A stretch of DNA of 64,000 bases from Segnochrobactrum spirostomi (GTDB lineage: Bacteria; Pseudomonadota; Alphaproteobacteria; Rhizobiales; Segnochrobactraceae). Location of the stretch: the NCBI RefSeq assembly GCF_009600605.1, contig NZ_VWNA01000003.1:1-64000 (forward strand), given 5' to 3'. The notes below the pieces were generated by a model. It was not told the origin of the DNA and made no database searches. It saw nothing but the letters and a program-made list of their open reading frames with translations. The translations under genes and the position numbers were made by a program. Positions 38,401 to 49,172 of this stretch are shown here, in pieces (the first letter of the stretch is position 1; every line of letters starts with the position of its first letter).

Positions 38401-38752
38401 AGACGTCGCGGGCCTGCTCCGCTCGATCGATTATGCCGCCGCCTCGTTCACCGGCGCGGCCCCGACGGCCGACAGCAACGAACCGGCGACCCACCTCGGC
38501 CAGGCCGAGCGGCAGAAGGCGTTGCTCGCCCATTTCCGCGACTGCGCGGCAGGCCGCTTCCTGCGCGGCTATGAGGCGGGCGGCGGCGTCCACCCGGCCC
38601 GCAGCCCGCTGCTCGATCTGATGCTTCTCGAAAAGGCCGCCTACGAGATCGCCTACGAAGCGTCCAACCGTCCGAAATGGCTGCCGGTGCCGTTGCGCGG
38701 GCTTGCGACGCTCGTCGAACGGATCACCAGCCCCGAAAGGCAGACCCGCTGA
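35429..38752 (+). CDS. treS: Trehalose synthase-maltokinase fusion (TreS-Pep2)
   Basis: Bifunctional 1107-residue protein. Residues about 25-560 form the GH13 trehalose synthase that interconverts trehalose and maltose ([16 protein letters not shown], nucleophile in [10 protein letters not shown], acid in [23 protein letters not shown]). Residues about 590-1107 form a Pep2-type maltokinase that makes maltose-1-phosphate with ATP ([29 protein letters not shown], kinase loop [13 protein letters not shown] and [11 protein letters not shown]). Together they feed GlgE. ATG 35429 follows AAGGA; an in-frame TTG at 35423 is less likely. The stop overlaps glgB by one base (TGATG). Confidence 0.94.
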   Translation: MLQKAEERRKSTARKAKQTLPDDPSWYRDAIIYQLHIKSFYDANGDGIGDFAGLNEKLDYIASLGVNAVWLLPFYPSPRKDDGYDIAEYRDVHPDYGTLADLRHFVRAAHERGLRVITELVINHTSDQHPWFQKARRAKPGSNARDFYVWSDTDQRYLDTRIIFVDTEKSNWTWDPVANAYFWHRFYSHQPDLNFDNPQVLKAVLSVMRFWLDIGVDGLRLDAIPYLVEREGTNNENLPETHTVLKKIRATLDAEYKNRMLLAEANQWPEDTQEYFGQGDECHMAFHFPLMPRMYMAIAREDRFPVTDIMKQTPDIPDGCQWAIFLRNHDELTLEMVTDAERDYLWKFYAADRRARINLGIRRRLAPLLERDRRRIELMNGLLLSMPGTPVLYYGDEIGMGDNIYLGDRDGVRTPMQWSADRNGGFSRADPVRMVLPPIMGPLYGYDSVNVEAQASDPHSLLNWMRRMLFLRRNHQAFGRGSLRFLYPTNRRVLAYLREYEDEKILCVANLSRSPQAVELDLSAFDGMVPVEMTGPSAFPPIGRLTYLLTLPPYGFYWFELKADTDAPSWRQAPPEQMPDLTTLVLRRDIREILSGDIAKLVARDILPAYLSRRRWFAAKNEAIEDTRIAYAEPLPGAADVLIGETEVGVGGRKERYLLPLGIAWDEQTSSPLPQQLALARVRRGRRVGFLTDAFAVEPFARAVLDGLKTRLAIETADGTVRFEPTPAFETIKDYASAGINWLSAEQSNSSLLVEQIAMVKLVRRVSGGIHPEAEMTRHLTAIGYDHTASLLGEVVRTAADGTPQTLMIIQSVIRNQGDAWTWVLDNLRRTLEEAVLAGEGDHEHDGVFASLEAFFRKLGKRLGELHAALALPSDDPDFAPEEADAGTVERWGSSVRAQMEAAFDALAANRDAIDTNCHGMIDALQGKRQALLSRIGKLAETGRGAALTRVHGDFHLGQVLVAQGDAFIIDFEGEPARPVAERRRKETPLKDVAGLLRSIDYAAASFTGAAPTADSNEPATHLGQAERQKALLAHFRDCAAGRFLRGYEAGGGVHPARSPLLDLMLLEKAAYEIAYEASNRPKWLPVPLRGLATLVERITSPERQTR

Positions 38753-40945
38753 TGGATGCTCTCGATCCCGCTCTCGGCCTCGATCCGGCCGCCCTCGAAG
38801 CGCTCGCGCAGGGGCGCCACGGCGACCCGTTCGCCGTGCTCGGTCCCCATATGGTGGACGGCACCCGCGTCGTCCGTGCCATCGCGCCCGGCGCGAACGG
38901 CATCGAAATCGTCGCCGCGGAAGACGGTGCGGCGCTCGGACGGCTCGCCCGCGTCCATCCTGCGGGCATTTTCGCCGGCCGGGTCGGGCCAAGCCCTTAC
39001 CGGCTGCGCATCCTCTGGGACGAGACCATCCAGGAGACGGAGGACCCCTACGCCTTCGGCATGCTGCTCGGTCCGCTCGACCTCCATCTGATTTCGCAGG
39101 GAACGCATTACGAACTCGGACAATGTCTCGGCGCCCGGCCCATGAGCATCGACGGTGTCCGGGGCGTCCGCTTCGCCGTGTGGGCCCCAACGCCCGTCGC
39201 GTCTCCGTCGTCGGCGACTTCAATACCTGGGACGGCCGGCGCCATCCGATGCGGCTGCGCCAAGAGGCGGGCGTCTGGGAGCTCTTCGTGCCCCGCCTCG
39301 GCCCCGGCGAGCGGTACAAGTTCGAATTGATCGCGCCCGACGGCGCGCTGCTGCCGCAAAAGGCGGACCCGGTCGCCCGCGCGAGCGAGGCGGCGCCCGC
39401 GACGGCCTCGATCGTCGCACCGGCCGAGCCGTTCCCCTGGACCGACGAAGGCTGGATGACGGACCGTCCACGCCGCCAGGGGCTCGACCAGCCGATGGCG
39501 ATCTACGAGGTCCACGCCGGCTCGTGGTTCCGCGCCGAAGACGGCGGCTTCCTCAACTGGAACGCCCTCGGCGACCGCCTCATCCCTTATGTCCGCGACA
39601 TGGGCTTCACCCATCTCGAGCTGATGCCGATCATGGAGCATCCGTTCGGCGGCTCTTGGGGCTATCAGCCGCTCGGCCTCTTCGCGCCGACCGGCCGCTT
39701 CGGCCCGCCGGACGATTTCGCGGCGTTCGTCGATCGCTGCCACGCCGCCGAGATCGGCGTGATCCTCGATTGGGTGCCGGCGCATTTTCCGACCGACGTC
39801 TTCGGTCTCGCCCGCTTCGACGGCACCGCGCTCTACGAGCACGAAGACCCGCGCGAAGGCTTCCACCAGGACTGGAACACCCTGATCTACAATCTCGGCC
39901 GCAACGAAGTGCGCGGCTTTCTCATCGCGAGCGCCTTCGAATGGCTGGAGCGCTACCATGTCGACGGCATCCGCGTCGACGCGGTCGCCTCGATGCTTTA
40001 CCGCGACTACAGCCGCGCCGCGGACGCTTGGATTCCGAACGTGTACGGCGGGCGGGAGAACCTCGAGGCCATCGAGTTCTTCAAGCACCTGAACTCGATG
40101 ATCCCGGAGCGCTGCCCCGGCGCCCTGACCATCGCCGAGGAATCGACCGCCTGGCCCAAGGTGACGGCGCCGGTGAGCGAAGGCGGGCTCGGCTTCACGC
40201 TCAAATGGAACATGGGCTGGATGCACGACACGCTCGGCTACATGGAGCTCGATCCGATCTTTCGGCGCTGGCACCACCACGCCCTCACCTTCGGCATGAT
40301 CTACGCTTATTCCGAACATTTCGTGCTGCCGCTGTCCCACGACGAAGTCGTCTACGGGAAGGGCTCGCTGATCCGCAAGATGCCGGGGGACGACTGGCAG
40401 AAGTTCGCCAACCTGCGCGCCTATCTGAGCTTCATGTGGAGCTTCCCGGGCCGCAAGCTGATCTTCATGGGCGGCGAGATCGCCCAATGGGCGGAGTGGA
40501 ACCACGACTCGGCGATCCACTGGGATCTCTTGGACAAGCCTGCGCACAAGGGGTTCAGCGCGCGCTGCGCGACCTCAACCGCGTCTATCGGCGGGAGCGT
40601 GCCCTGCACGCGCGCGACGATGCCCCGGACGGCTTCGATTGGGTCGTCGCCGACGATGCCGACGCCTCGGTCTACGCCTTCCTGCGCTCGGCACCTGACG
40701 GCGCACCGGTACTCGTCGTCGCCAACATGACGCCGCTGCCCCGCCAGGGCTACCGGATCGGCGTGCCGCAAGGCGGATGGTGGGAGGAAATCTTCAATTC
40801 CGATGCCGAGATCTATGGCGGCTCGAACCTCGGCAACGGCGGTGGCGCCGAGGCGCGCGAGGCCGAACGTCACGGCCACCCGTTCAGCGTGGACCTGACT
40901 CTGCCACCGCTCGCGACCATCATGCTGCGGCTGAAAGGCGGCTAG
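38752..40945 (+). pseudogene. glgB: 1,4-alpha-glucan branching enzyme, two frameshifts in this sequence
   Basis: Three successive frames encode a complete GlgB that would be about 731 residues, the normal length, once two bases are restored. Frame 1 runs to about 39190 (N-terminal CBM48-like region). Frame 2 runs to about 40546 (GH13 barrel with [46 protein letters not shown] and [11 protein letters not shown]). Frame 3 runs to 40945 (C-terminal beta domain, [20 protein letters not shown]). The breaks are repaired by one C in GGGCCCCAACG near 39185 (restoring [15 protein letters not shown]) and one G in AAGGGGTTCAG near 40550 (restoring [15 protein letters not shown]). Undercalled runs are the favoured cause. 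It branches the glucan made by GlgE. Confidence 0.88.
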
Positions 40946-40964
40946 CGCGAAGACAAAGGGCGAT

Positions 40965-41483
40965 TTACGGGCCCCCGCCCCAGCCACCCGGGCCACCCGG
41001 GCCACCGCCACCGCCACCCCAGCCCCCTGGACCGCCACCGCCCCAACCGCCCGGTCCGGCCGGCCCTCCACCCGGACCGGGGCCGCCTCCATATTGCCAG
41101 AGGTTGCCGAACCAGGGCTGGCCGGCATAGTAGGCGTTCCAATAAGGCCCGATTTCAAACGTCACGATCGGGAGGCCGACGACAGCGGCGAAGCCCGGCA
41201 CCGGAGCCTGCGTGTTCTGATAAGCGAGCCGCAGATAGCGCTGGGCCATCCAACCGCGGCTCGGTCCCCAGGAGACGTCGCACCAGGCGTAGCCGGCGGT
41301 GCATCCGTACATCGTAACTGGGCTGCCCGCCGGCACGAGTGCGACCGGCGGGAATTGTGTCCCCGGCCCCGCCCGAAGGTTCACGTTCGCGACGACGAAG
41401 CCGGGCGCATCGGCCCAGGACGGGAGGGCCGAAGCCGACGTCGCGATGACCAGGATGATCCCGCCGATCCAGTCTTTCCTCAA
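40965..41483 (-). CDS. Secreted SH3-domain protein with Gly/Pro-rich tail
   Basis: 172-residue exported protein. The signal peptide (GGIILVIATSASALPSWADA) precedes a bacterial SH3 type 3 domain, about residues 28-88 (VNLRAGPGTQFPPVALVPAG, MYGCTAGYAWCDVSW, GWMAQRYL). The linker has WNAYYAGQPWFGNLW. The last 40 or so residues are almost pure Gly, Pro and Trp repeats. The start is TTG at 41483, the only credible one, with GGAG 6 bases upstream. SH3b domains bind peptidoglycan or other envelope ligands. Converges with glgB. Confidence 0.82.
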   Translation of the reverse strand: MRKDWIGGIILVIATSASALPSWADAPGFVVANVNLRAGPGTQFPPVALVPAGSPVTMYGCTAGYAWCDVSWGPSRGWMAQRYLRLAYQNTQAPVPGFAAVVGLPIVTFEIGPYWNAYYAGQPWFGNLWQYGGGPGPGGGPAGPGGWGGGGPGGWGGGGGGPGGPGGWGGGP

Positions 41484-41563
41484 CGCCCTCTCCTCGCGGC
41501 ACGCAACACATGCACGCTGAACGCAGAGCGAGGGCGTCTACTACGCCGCGGTGCGAAGAGGCG

Positions 41564-43684
<2,121 letters not shown>

Positions 43685-43790
43685 GGACGATCCTCCCGAG
43701 ACCGTTCTTGTTTTGCCGGAGTGTCGCGCCGAACCGGCCCCTCCGCAAGCCCGCTTCCCTTCACGCCGCCGCGCGAACGGCCCACAGCCT

Positions 43791-43843
43791 GCGCCACAGG
43801 GGGCGCCACAGGTGTGGCGTCTGGCTGCGACACCTGTGGCGCG
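43791..43843. promoter_or_regulatory. Candidate AcoR upstream activating sites
   Basis: Repeated half-site GCGCCACA / TGTGGCGC: one copy at 43791, a perfect 16-bp palindrome CGCCACA-GG-TGTGGCG at 43804-43819, and an imperfect dyad around 43829-43843 ending TGTGGCGC. They lie about 75-130 bases upstream of the sigma54 element, the usual enhancer distance, and just upstream of acoR as well. Confidence 0.65.
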
Positions 43844-43917
43844 ACCGCCGCACCCGGACACGGCCGGCGTCCATAAAATTCTTTTATATCACAATTGCTT
43901 AGTCTCTCGACCACGTT

Positions 43918-43933
43918 TGGCACCCGGCTTGCT
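43918..43933 (+). promoter_or_regulatory. Sigma54 promoter of acoXABC
   Basis: TGGCAC-N5-TTGCT matches the -24/-12 consensus at all key positions, with GG and GC correctly spaced. Transcription should begin about 12 bases after the GC, roughly 43944, giving a leader of about 30 bases before acoX. A pronounced AT-rich stretch (43871-43900) separates it from the activator sites and could be bent by IHF. Confidence 0.85.
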
Positions 43934-43972
43934 GAAAGAGGGGAGCGCTTCACGCAGGACGAAAGGACGCCT

Positions 43973-45010
43973 ATGCCGCCCCGGATCGGACTGGTCGCCA
44001 ACCCGATCTCCGCCCGCGATATCCGGCGGGTCGTCGCGGCGGCGAGCAGCCTTCAGATCACCGACCGCGCCAACATCGTGCTGCGGGCACTCGCCGCCCT
44101 CGCCGCCTGCGGCATCGAGGAAGTCGTGATGATGCCGGAGCGCGGCGGCATCGGCGGCCACGTTATCCGCGGCATGGAGCGGGCCGGCCGGAGCGGCGAC
44201 GGGCGTTTCCCTCGCCTGCGCTTCCTCGACATGCCGGTCGCCGGAACCGCCGACGACAGCCGCCGCGCCGCGCGGATGATGGCGGCCGAGGGCGTCGGGG
44301 CGATCGTCGTGCTCGGCGGTGACGGCACCCATCGCGCCGTCGTCGCCGAATGCGGCGCGGTGCCGATCGCCGGGATCTCCACCGGGACCAACAACGCCTT
44401 TCCGGACCATCGCGAGCCGACCATCACCGGCCTTGCCGCCGGCCTTGCACTGACGGGCGGCGTTCCGGCGGACGTCGCCTTCGCCGACAACAAGATCATC
44501 GAAGTGCGGGTCGACGACGGCGCCCCGGAGATCGCGCTCGTCGATGTGGCGATCGTGACCGACCGCTTCGTGGGCGCCCGCGCGCTGTGGCGCACCGAGA
44601 CCTTCCGCGAGCTCTACGTCACCTTCGCCGACCCGGAGGTGATCGGCATGGCGGCCATCGCCGGCCTCGTCGAACCCGTCGGGCGGCGCGAGAGCGGCGG
44701 CCTGATGCTCGCCCTCGCCCCCGCCGACCTCGCCTCGACGGTGGTGCGGGCGCCGATCGCGCCGGGGCTCGTCGTTCCGGTCGGCGTCGAAACCGCAAAC
44801 CGCATGCCTGCGGGCCGGGTCTTCAGCCCCAAATTGCCGGCCGGGGCGATCGCGCTCGACGGCGAGCGCGAGGTCTTCTTCGACCCTCACCAGTCCGTGT
44901 CGATCACCCTCGTCGACCGGGCGTTCCGCACCATCGACGTCGGCGCGGTGATGCGCTTCGCCGGCGCCCACGGACTCATGCGCGAACGGCCGCTCGTCGC
45001 CATCCCATAA
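43973..45010 (+). CDS. acoX: AcoX-like NAD kinase-fold protein
   Basis: 345-residue protein of the ATP-NAD kinase superfamily found at the head of acetoin operons. The kinase motif is VVLGGDGTHRAV and the second nucleotide motif is GISTGTNNAFPD. The N terminus (RIGLVANPISARDIRR) is typical. AcoX is not required for acetoin cleavage in all hosts and its precise reaction is unknown. ATG 43973 is preferred over upstream in-frame TTG at 43895, which would overlap the promoter. First gene under the sigma54 element. Confidence 0.9.
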   Translation: MPPRIGLVANPISARDIRRVVAAASSLQITDRANIVLRALAALAACGIEEVVMMPERGGIGGHVIRGMERAGRSGDGRFPRLRFLDMPVAGTADDSRRAARMMAAEGVGAIVVLGGDGTHRAVVAECGAVPIAGISTGTNNAFPDHREPTITGLAAGLALTGGVPADVAFADNKIIEVRVDDGAPEIALVDVAIVTDRFVGARALWRTETFRELYVTFADPEVIGMAAIAGLVEPVGRRESGGLMLALAPADLASTVVRAPIAPGLVVPVGVETANRMPAGRVFSPKLPAGAIALDGEREVFFDPHQSVSITLVDRAFRTIDVGAVMRFAGAHGLMRERPLVAIP

Positions 45011-45034
45011 CCAAAAACGGAGGAAACCGAGACC

Positions 45035-46018
45035 ATGACCAACAATCCCTTCCCCCTCAGCAAGGAAGACCTCCTCAAGGCCTATCGTACGATGCGCACC
45101 ATCCGCGATTTCGAGGAGCGGCTGCACATCGAGTTCGCGAAAGGCGACATTCCCGGCTTCGTGCACCTCTATGCCGGCGAGGAAGCCTGCGCGACCGGCA
45201 TCATGATGCACCTCAACGACATCGACCGGATCGCCTCGACCCATCGCGGGCACGGCCACTGCATCGCCAAGGGCGTCTCCGTCCACGAGATGATGGGCGA
45301 GATCTACGGCAAGGCGACCGGCTCCTGCCGCGGCAAGGGCGGCTCCATGCACATCGCCGATCTGTCGAAGGGCATGATGGGCGCGAACGGCATCCTCGGC
45401 GCCGGCGCACCGCTCATTTGCGGCGCCGGGCTCGCGGCCAAGTTCCGCGGCGACGGCGGCGTCGGCATCACCTTCTTCGGCGACGGCGCCTCCAACCAGG
45501 GCACTGTGCTCGAGAGCATGAACCTCGCGGCGATCTGGAACCTGCCGGTCATCTTCGTGGTCGAGAACAACGGCTATGCGGAATCGACCTCCGTGGACTA
45601 CGCGACCGGCGTCGATTCCTACGTCGATCGCGCCTCCGGCTTCGGCCTGCCGGGCGTCACCGTCGACGGCACGGACTTCTTCGCCGTCTACGAGGCCGCG
45701 GGCGAGATCATCCGCCGTGCCCGGGACGGCGGCGGCCCGGCCTTGCTCGAATGCAAGATGATCCGCTTCTTCGGCCACTTCGAGGGCGACGCCCAGACCT
45801 ACAAGGCCAAGGGCGAAAACGACTTCAACCGCGAGAACCGCGACTGCCTGAAGCTCTTCGCCGCCCGCGTCACCGGCGCCGGCGTGGTCAGCGACGCCGA
45901 GATCGCGCTCATCGACCGCGAAGTGGCCACCCTCATCGACGATGCCGTCGCCGGGGCCAAGGCCGCTCCGCTGCCCCAGGCCCGCGATCTGACGACCGAC
46001 GTCTACGTCTCCTATTGA
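45035..46018 (+). CDS. acoA: Acetoin dehydrogenase E1 component, alpha subunit
   Basis: Thiamine diphosphate-dependent E1 alpha subunit, 327 residues. It cleaves acetoin to acetaldehyde and passes an acetyl unit to the lipoyl domain. The diphosphate-binding motif GDGASNQGTVLESMNLAAIW is present, with THRGHGHCIAKG and GKGGSMHI typical of this family. GGAGGA lies 9 bases before ATG 45035, and acoX ends 24 bases upstream. Confidence 0.94.
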   Translation: MTNNPFPLSKEDLLKAYRTMRTIRDFEERLHIEFAKGDIPGFVHLYAGEEACATGIMMHLNDIDRIASTHRGHGHCIAKGVSVHEMMGEIYGKATGSCRGKGGSMHIADLSKGMMGANGILGAGAPLICGAGLAAKFRGDGGVGITFFGDGASNQGTVLESMNLAAIWNLPVIFVVENNGYAESTSVDYATGVDSYVDRASGFGLPGVTVDGTDFFAVYEAAGEIIRRARDGGGPALLECKMIRFFGHFEGDAQTYKAKGENDFNRENRDCLKLFAARVTGAGVVSDAEIALIDREVATLIDDAVAGAKAAPLPQARDLTTDVYVSY

Positions 46019-46084
46019 GCCGCCGGCCGACCGACGACGACAGACCCAACAAAATCAAAACGACAACGACAGCGGAGGACAATC

Positions 46085-47107
46085 ATGGCCCGCAAGATCA
46101 GTTTCAAGCAGGCGATCAACGAGGCGCTCGACCTCGAGATGCGCCGCGACCCGACCGTCATCCTCATCGGTGAGGACATCGTCGGCGGTGCCGGAGCGCC
46201 CGGCGAGGTGGATGCCTGGGGCGGTGTGCTCGGCGTCACCAAGGGGCTCCACGCCAAGCACGGCAACCGTTTGCTCGACACGCCCCTCTCGGAGTCCGCC
46301 TATATCGGCGCAGCGGTCGGCGCCGCCGCCTGCGGCATGCGCCCGGTCGCGGAATTGATGTTCCTCGATTTCATGGGCGTCTGCTTCGACCAGATCCTCA
46401 ACCAAGCCGCCAAGTTCAAATATATGTTCGGCGGCAAGGCGAAGACGCCGGTCGTCATCCGCGCCATGGTCGGCGCCGGCTTCCGCGCCGCCGCCCAGCA
46501 TTCGCAGATGCTGACACCGCTCTTCACCCATATTCCGGGCCTCAAGGTGGTCTGTCCCTCGAACGCCTATGACGCCAAGGGCCTCCTCATCCAGGCGATC
46601 CGCGACGACGATCCGGTGATCTTCTGCGAACACAAAAACCTCTACGGCACCGAGGCCGACGTGCCGGAGGAATCCTACGCCATCCCGTTCGGCGAGGCGA
46701 ACGTGGCGCGGGACGGCAAGGACGTGACGATCGTCAGCTACGGCCTGACGCTGAACCGAGCCCTCGCCGCCGCCGAAGACCTCGCCCGCAAGGACCGCAT
46801 CGAAGCCGACGTGATCGATCTGCGCACCCTCTCCCCGATCGATTGGGACACGGTGATCGAGAGCGTCGAGGCGACCGGCCGGCTCGTCGTCGTCGACGAG
46901 GCCAACCCGCGCTGCTCGATCGCCAGCGACGTCGCGGCCTATGTCGCGCAGCACGCCTTCGGCGCCCTCAAGGCCGCGCCGCAGATGGTCACTGCGCCCC
47001 ATACGCCGGTGCCGTTCTCGCCGGTGCTCGAAGACCTCTACATCCCCTCGGTCGACGCCATCAAAGCCGCCGTCGGCAAGACCACCGCCCGCGCGCTCGC
47101 GGCCTGA
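46085..47107 (+). CDS. acoB: Acetoin dehydrogenase E1 component, beta subunit
   Basis: 340-residue transketolase-like E1 beta subunit forming the alpha2beta2 E1 with AcoA. Marks: ILIGEDIVGGAGAPGEVDAW, LDTPLSESAYIGAAVGAA, ELMFLDFMGVCFDQILNQ and VIDLRTLSPIDWDTV. It lies 66 bases after acoA and 11 bases before acoC, in the expected E1-alpha, E1-beta, E2 order. Confidence 0.94.
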   Translation: MARKISFKQAINEALDLEMRRDPTVILIGEDIVGGAGAPGEVDAWGGVLGVTKGLHAKHGNRLLDTPLSESAYIGAAVGAAACGMRPVAELMFLDFMGVCFDQILNQAAKFKYMFGGKAKTPVVIRAMVGAGFRAAAQHSQMLTPLFTHIPGLKVVCPSNAYDAKGLLIQAIRDDDPVIFCEHKNLYGTEADVPEESYAIPFGEANVARDGKDVTIVSYGLTLNRALAAAEDLARKDRIEADVIDLRTLSPIDWDTVIESVEATGRLVVVDEANPRCSIASDVAAYVAQHAFGALKAAPQMVTAPHTPVPFSPVLEDLYIPSVDAIKAAVGKTTARALAA

Positions 47108-47118
47108 AGGAGACCCGA

Positions 47119-48234
47119 ATGAACGCGCACATCAAACCGATCGTCATGCCCAAGTGGGGTCTGTCGATGTCGGAGGGCAAGGTCACCGGCTGGCTCAAGC
47201 CAGCCGGTGCGGCAATCGCGATCGGCGACGAGATCGTCGAAGTCGAGACCGACAAGATCGCCGGCGTGGTCGAAGCCGGCGACGCCGGAACGCTGCGCCG
47301 GATTCTCGGCACGCCCGGCACGGTTTATCCGGTGAAGGCCCTGATCGGCGTGATCGCCGACGAGACCGTCCCGGACACCGAGATCGACGCCTTCGTCGCC
47401 GGCTACGCCACCCCGGAGGAGGACGGCGAAGCGGACGAGGAGGCCGCGCCGCGTACAGAGTTCATCGAAACCAAGGCGGGACGGCTGCGCTTTGCCAAGC
47501 GCGGCAACGGCGAGCGCACCATCGTGCTCGTCCACGGCTTCGGCGGCGATCTCGACAATTGGCTGTTCAACATCGACGCGCTCGCCGCCCACGGCACCGT
47601 CTACGCGCTCGATCTGCCCGGTCACGGCCAATCGGAGAAGCGGATCGCCGAGCCCGGTCTCGCCTTCCTGTCCGACGCGCTCATCGGTTTCCTCGATGCC
47701 GTCGGCGTCGCCAAGGCCGACCTCGTCGGCCATTCGATGGGCGGCGCGATCGCCATCCGCACCGCGCTCGACCATCCCGAGCGCGTCGGCTCGCTCACAC
47801 TGATCGCCTCGGCCGGCCTCGGGCCCGAGATCGACGGGGACTATATCGGCGGCTTCGTGTCGGGGAGTTCGCGGCGCGATCTCAAACCCGTGCTGGAGCG
47901 GCTGTTCCACGATCCGGCGACCGTCACCCGTCAACTCGTCGACGACATGCTGAAATATAAGCGGATCGACGGGGTCGAGGAGGCGCTCAAAGGTCTCGCC
48001 GACGCGCTCTTTCCGGACGGCCGGCAGGCCGCCGTCCTCGCCCGGGATCTCGCGGCGACCCGAGTGCCCGTGCTCGCGATCTGGGGCGAGGGCGATCAGA
48101 TCGTCCCGGCCGCCCACGCCAGCGCCCTCAACGGCCGCGCCCGCGCGGAGATCCTGCCCGCCGCGGGGCACATGGTCCAGATGGAAAAGGCCAACCGGGT
48201 CAACGAGCTGATCGCCGCCCATCTCGCCGGCTGA
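47119..48234 (+). CDS. acoC: AcoC: lipoyl E2 fused to alpha/beta-hydrolase domain
   Basis: 371-residue acetoin dehydrogenase E2. The N-terminal lipoyl domain (residues 1-80) carries the lipoylated lysine in VETDKIAGVVEA. Instead of the usual CoA-acyltransferase domain, the rest is an alpha/beta hydrolase fold with nucleophile elbow GHSMGG, acid WGEGDQIVP and histidine GHMVQMEK, the form known for AcoC in some acetoin systems. AAGGAG lies 6 bases before ATG 47119. No dihydrolipoamide dehydrogenase (E3) gene follows, so E3 is probably shared with another 2-oxoacid complex. Confidence 0.92.
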   Translation: MNAHIKPIVMPKWGLSMSEGKVTGWLKPAGAAIAIGDEIVEVETDKIAGVVEAGDAGTLRRILGTPGTVYPVKALIGVIADETVPDTEIDAFVAGYATPEEDGEADEEAAPRTEFIETKAGRLRFAKRGNGERTIVLVHGFGGDLDNWLFNIDALAAHGTVYALDLPGHGQSEKRIAEPGLAFLSDALIGFLDAVGVAKADLVGHSMGGAIAIRTALDHPERVGSLTLIASAGLGPEIDGDYIGGFVSGSSRRDLKPVLERLFHDPATVTRQLVDDMLKYKRIDGVEEALKGLADALFPDGRQAAVLARDLAATRVPVLAIWGEGDQIVPAAHASALNGRARAEILPAAGHMVQMEKANRVNELIAAHLAG

Positions 48235-48306
48235 CGCGCGTCTTCAGTCTTAGAATCCCACCATGACGACCGGTGCGCCCTCGGGGCCACCGGCGAAGGA
48301 GACCTC

Positions 48307-49092
48307 ATGCCCGATCTGCGCAACAAGACCATCGTCATCACCGGCGCGGCCGGCGGCATCGGCGCGGCCATCGCCCGTGCCCTCGGCGCCGACGGCGCCC
48401 ATATCGTCGCCGCGGACATCTCGCTCGACGCCGCGAGCAAGGTCGCCGACGAGATCAAGGCCGCCGGAGGCTCGGCCGCCGCGGTCGCGGTCGACGTCCG
48501 CGACCGCGCCTCGATCCGGGCGATGCTGGAGCACGCCGTCGCCACCTTCGGCCGCCTCGACGTGCTGTTCAACAATGCCGGCATCGCCCAGACCCGCCCG
48601 TTCCTGGAGATCACGGAGGAAGACTGGCACCGCGTCACCGACGTCAACGCCCTCGGCGTGCTGATCGGGATGCAGGAGGCGATCAAGATCTTCCGCCGCC
48701 AGGGCGGCGGCGGCAAGCTCATCAACACCGCCTCGATCGCCGGCAAGCAGGGCTACGAGCCGCTCGCCCATTATTGCGCGAGCAAGTTCGCCGTGGTGGC
48801 GATGACCCAGGCGGCGGCACGGGCCTTCGGCAAGGAGGGCATCACCGCGAACGCCTTCTGCCCGGGCGTGGTGGCGACCGGCATGTGGAAGACGATCGAC
48901 CAGGGCTTCCGCGATAGCGGGCTGACGAACCGCGAGAACGAGGCGTTCGACACCTTCGCCGCCGGCGCGGTGCTCGGCCGCCCGTCGCGGCCCGACGACC
49001 TCGTCGGCGTCGCCCGCTTCCTCGCCTCGGCCGATTCCGACTTCATGACCGGCCAGTCGCTGCTCGTCGACGGCGGCATGGTCTTCGTCTGA
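48307..49092 (+). CDS. Short-chain dehydrogenase, acetoin/diacetyl reductase-like
   Basis: 261-residue classical SDR. Cofactor motif TGAAGGIG, NNAG, catalytic YCASK and the late SDR segment FCPGVVATGMW are intact; Asp after beta-2 (AADIS) suggests NAD preference. In this operon it most likely interconverts diacetyl, acetoin and a 2,3-butanediol stereoisomer. AAGGAG precedes ATG 48307. The family assignment is firm; the substrate is inferred from context. Confidence 0.88.
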   Translation: MPDLRNKTIVITGAAGGIGAAIARALGADGAHIVAADISLDAASKVADEIKAAGGSAAAVAVDVRDRASIRAMLEHAVATFGRLDVLFNNAGIAQTRPFLEITEEDWHRVTDVNALGVLIGMQEAIKIFRRQGGGGKLINTASIAGKQGYEPLAHYCASKFAVVAMTQAAARAFGKEGITANAFCPGVVATGMWKTIDQGFRDSGLTNRENEAFDTFAAGAVLGRPSRPDDLVGVARFLASADSDFMTGQSLLVDGGMVFV

Positions 49093-49172
49093 CCCCGCGA
49101 GGCGGGGACAGATGTTCCCCGCCGCTCCCCTCCCCGTCTCCCTCACCTGTTCCAGTCCGAGGAGTTCTCCCC

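Noticed and set aside
35381-39319. A 1312-codon open frame antisense to treS-maltokinase and glgB
   Set aside because: Composition is Arg/Gly/Glu/Val-rich with no motif, and the opposite strand encodes clear GH13 and kinase motifs throughout.
43871-43905. A specific IHF site between the AcoR sites and the sigma54 promoter
   Set aside because: The stretch is AT-rich but does not match the IHF consensus well enough to call a site.
49093-49107. Terminator after the SDR gene
   Set aside because: Only a 6-bp stem with a 3-base loop and no T-run; the butanediol dehydrogenase follows closely on the same strand.
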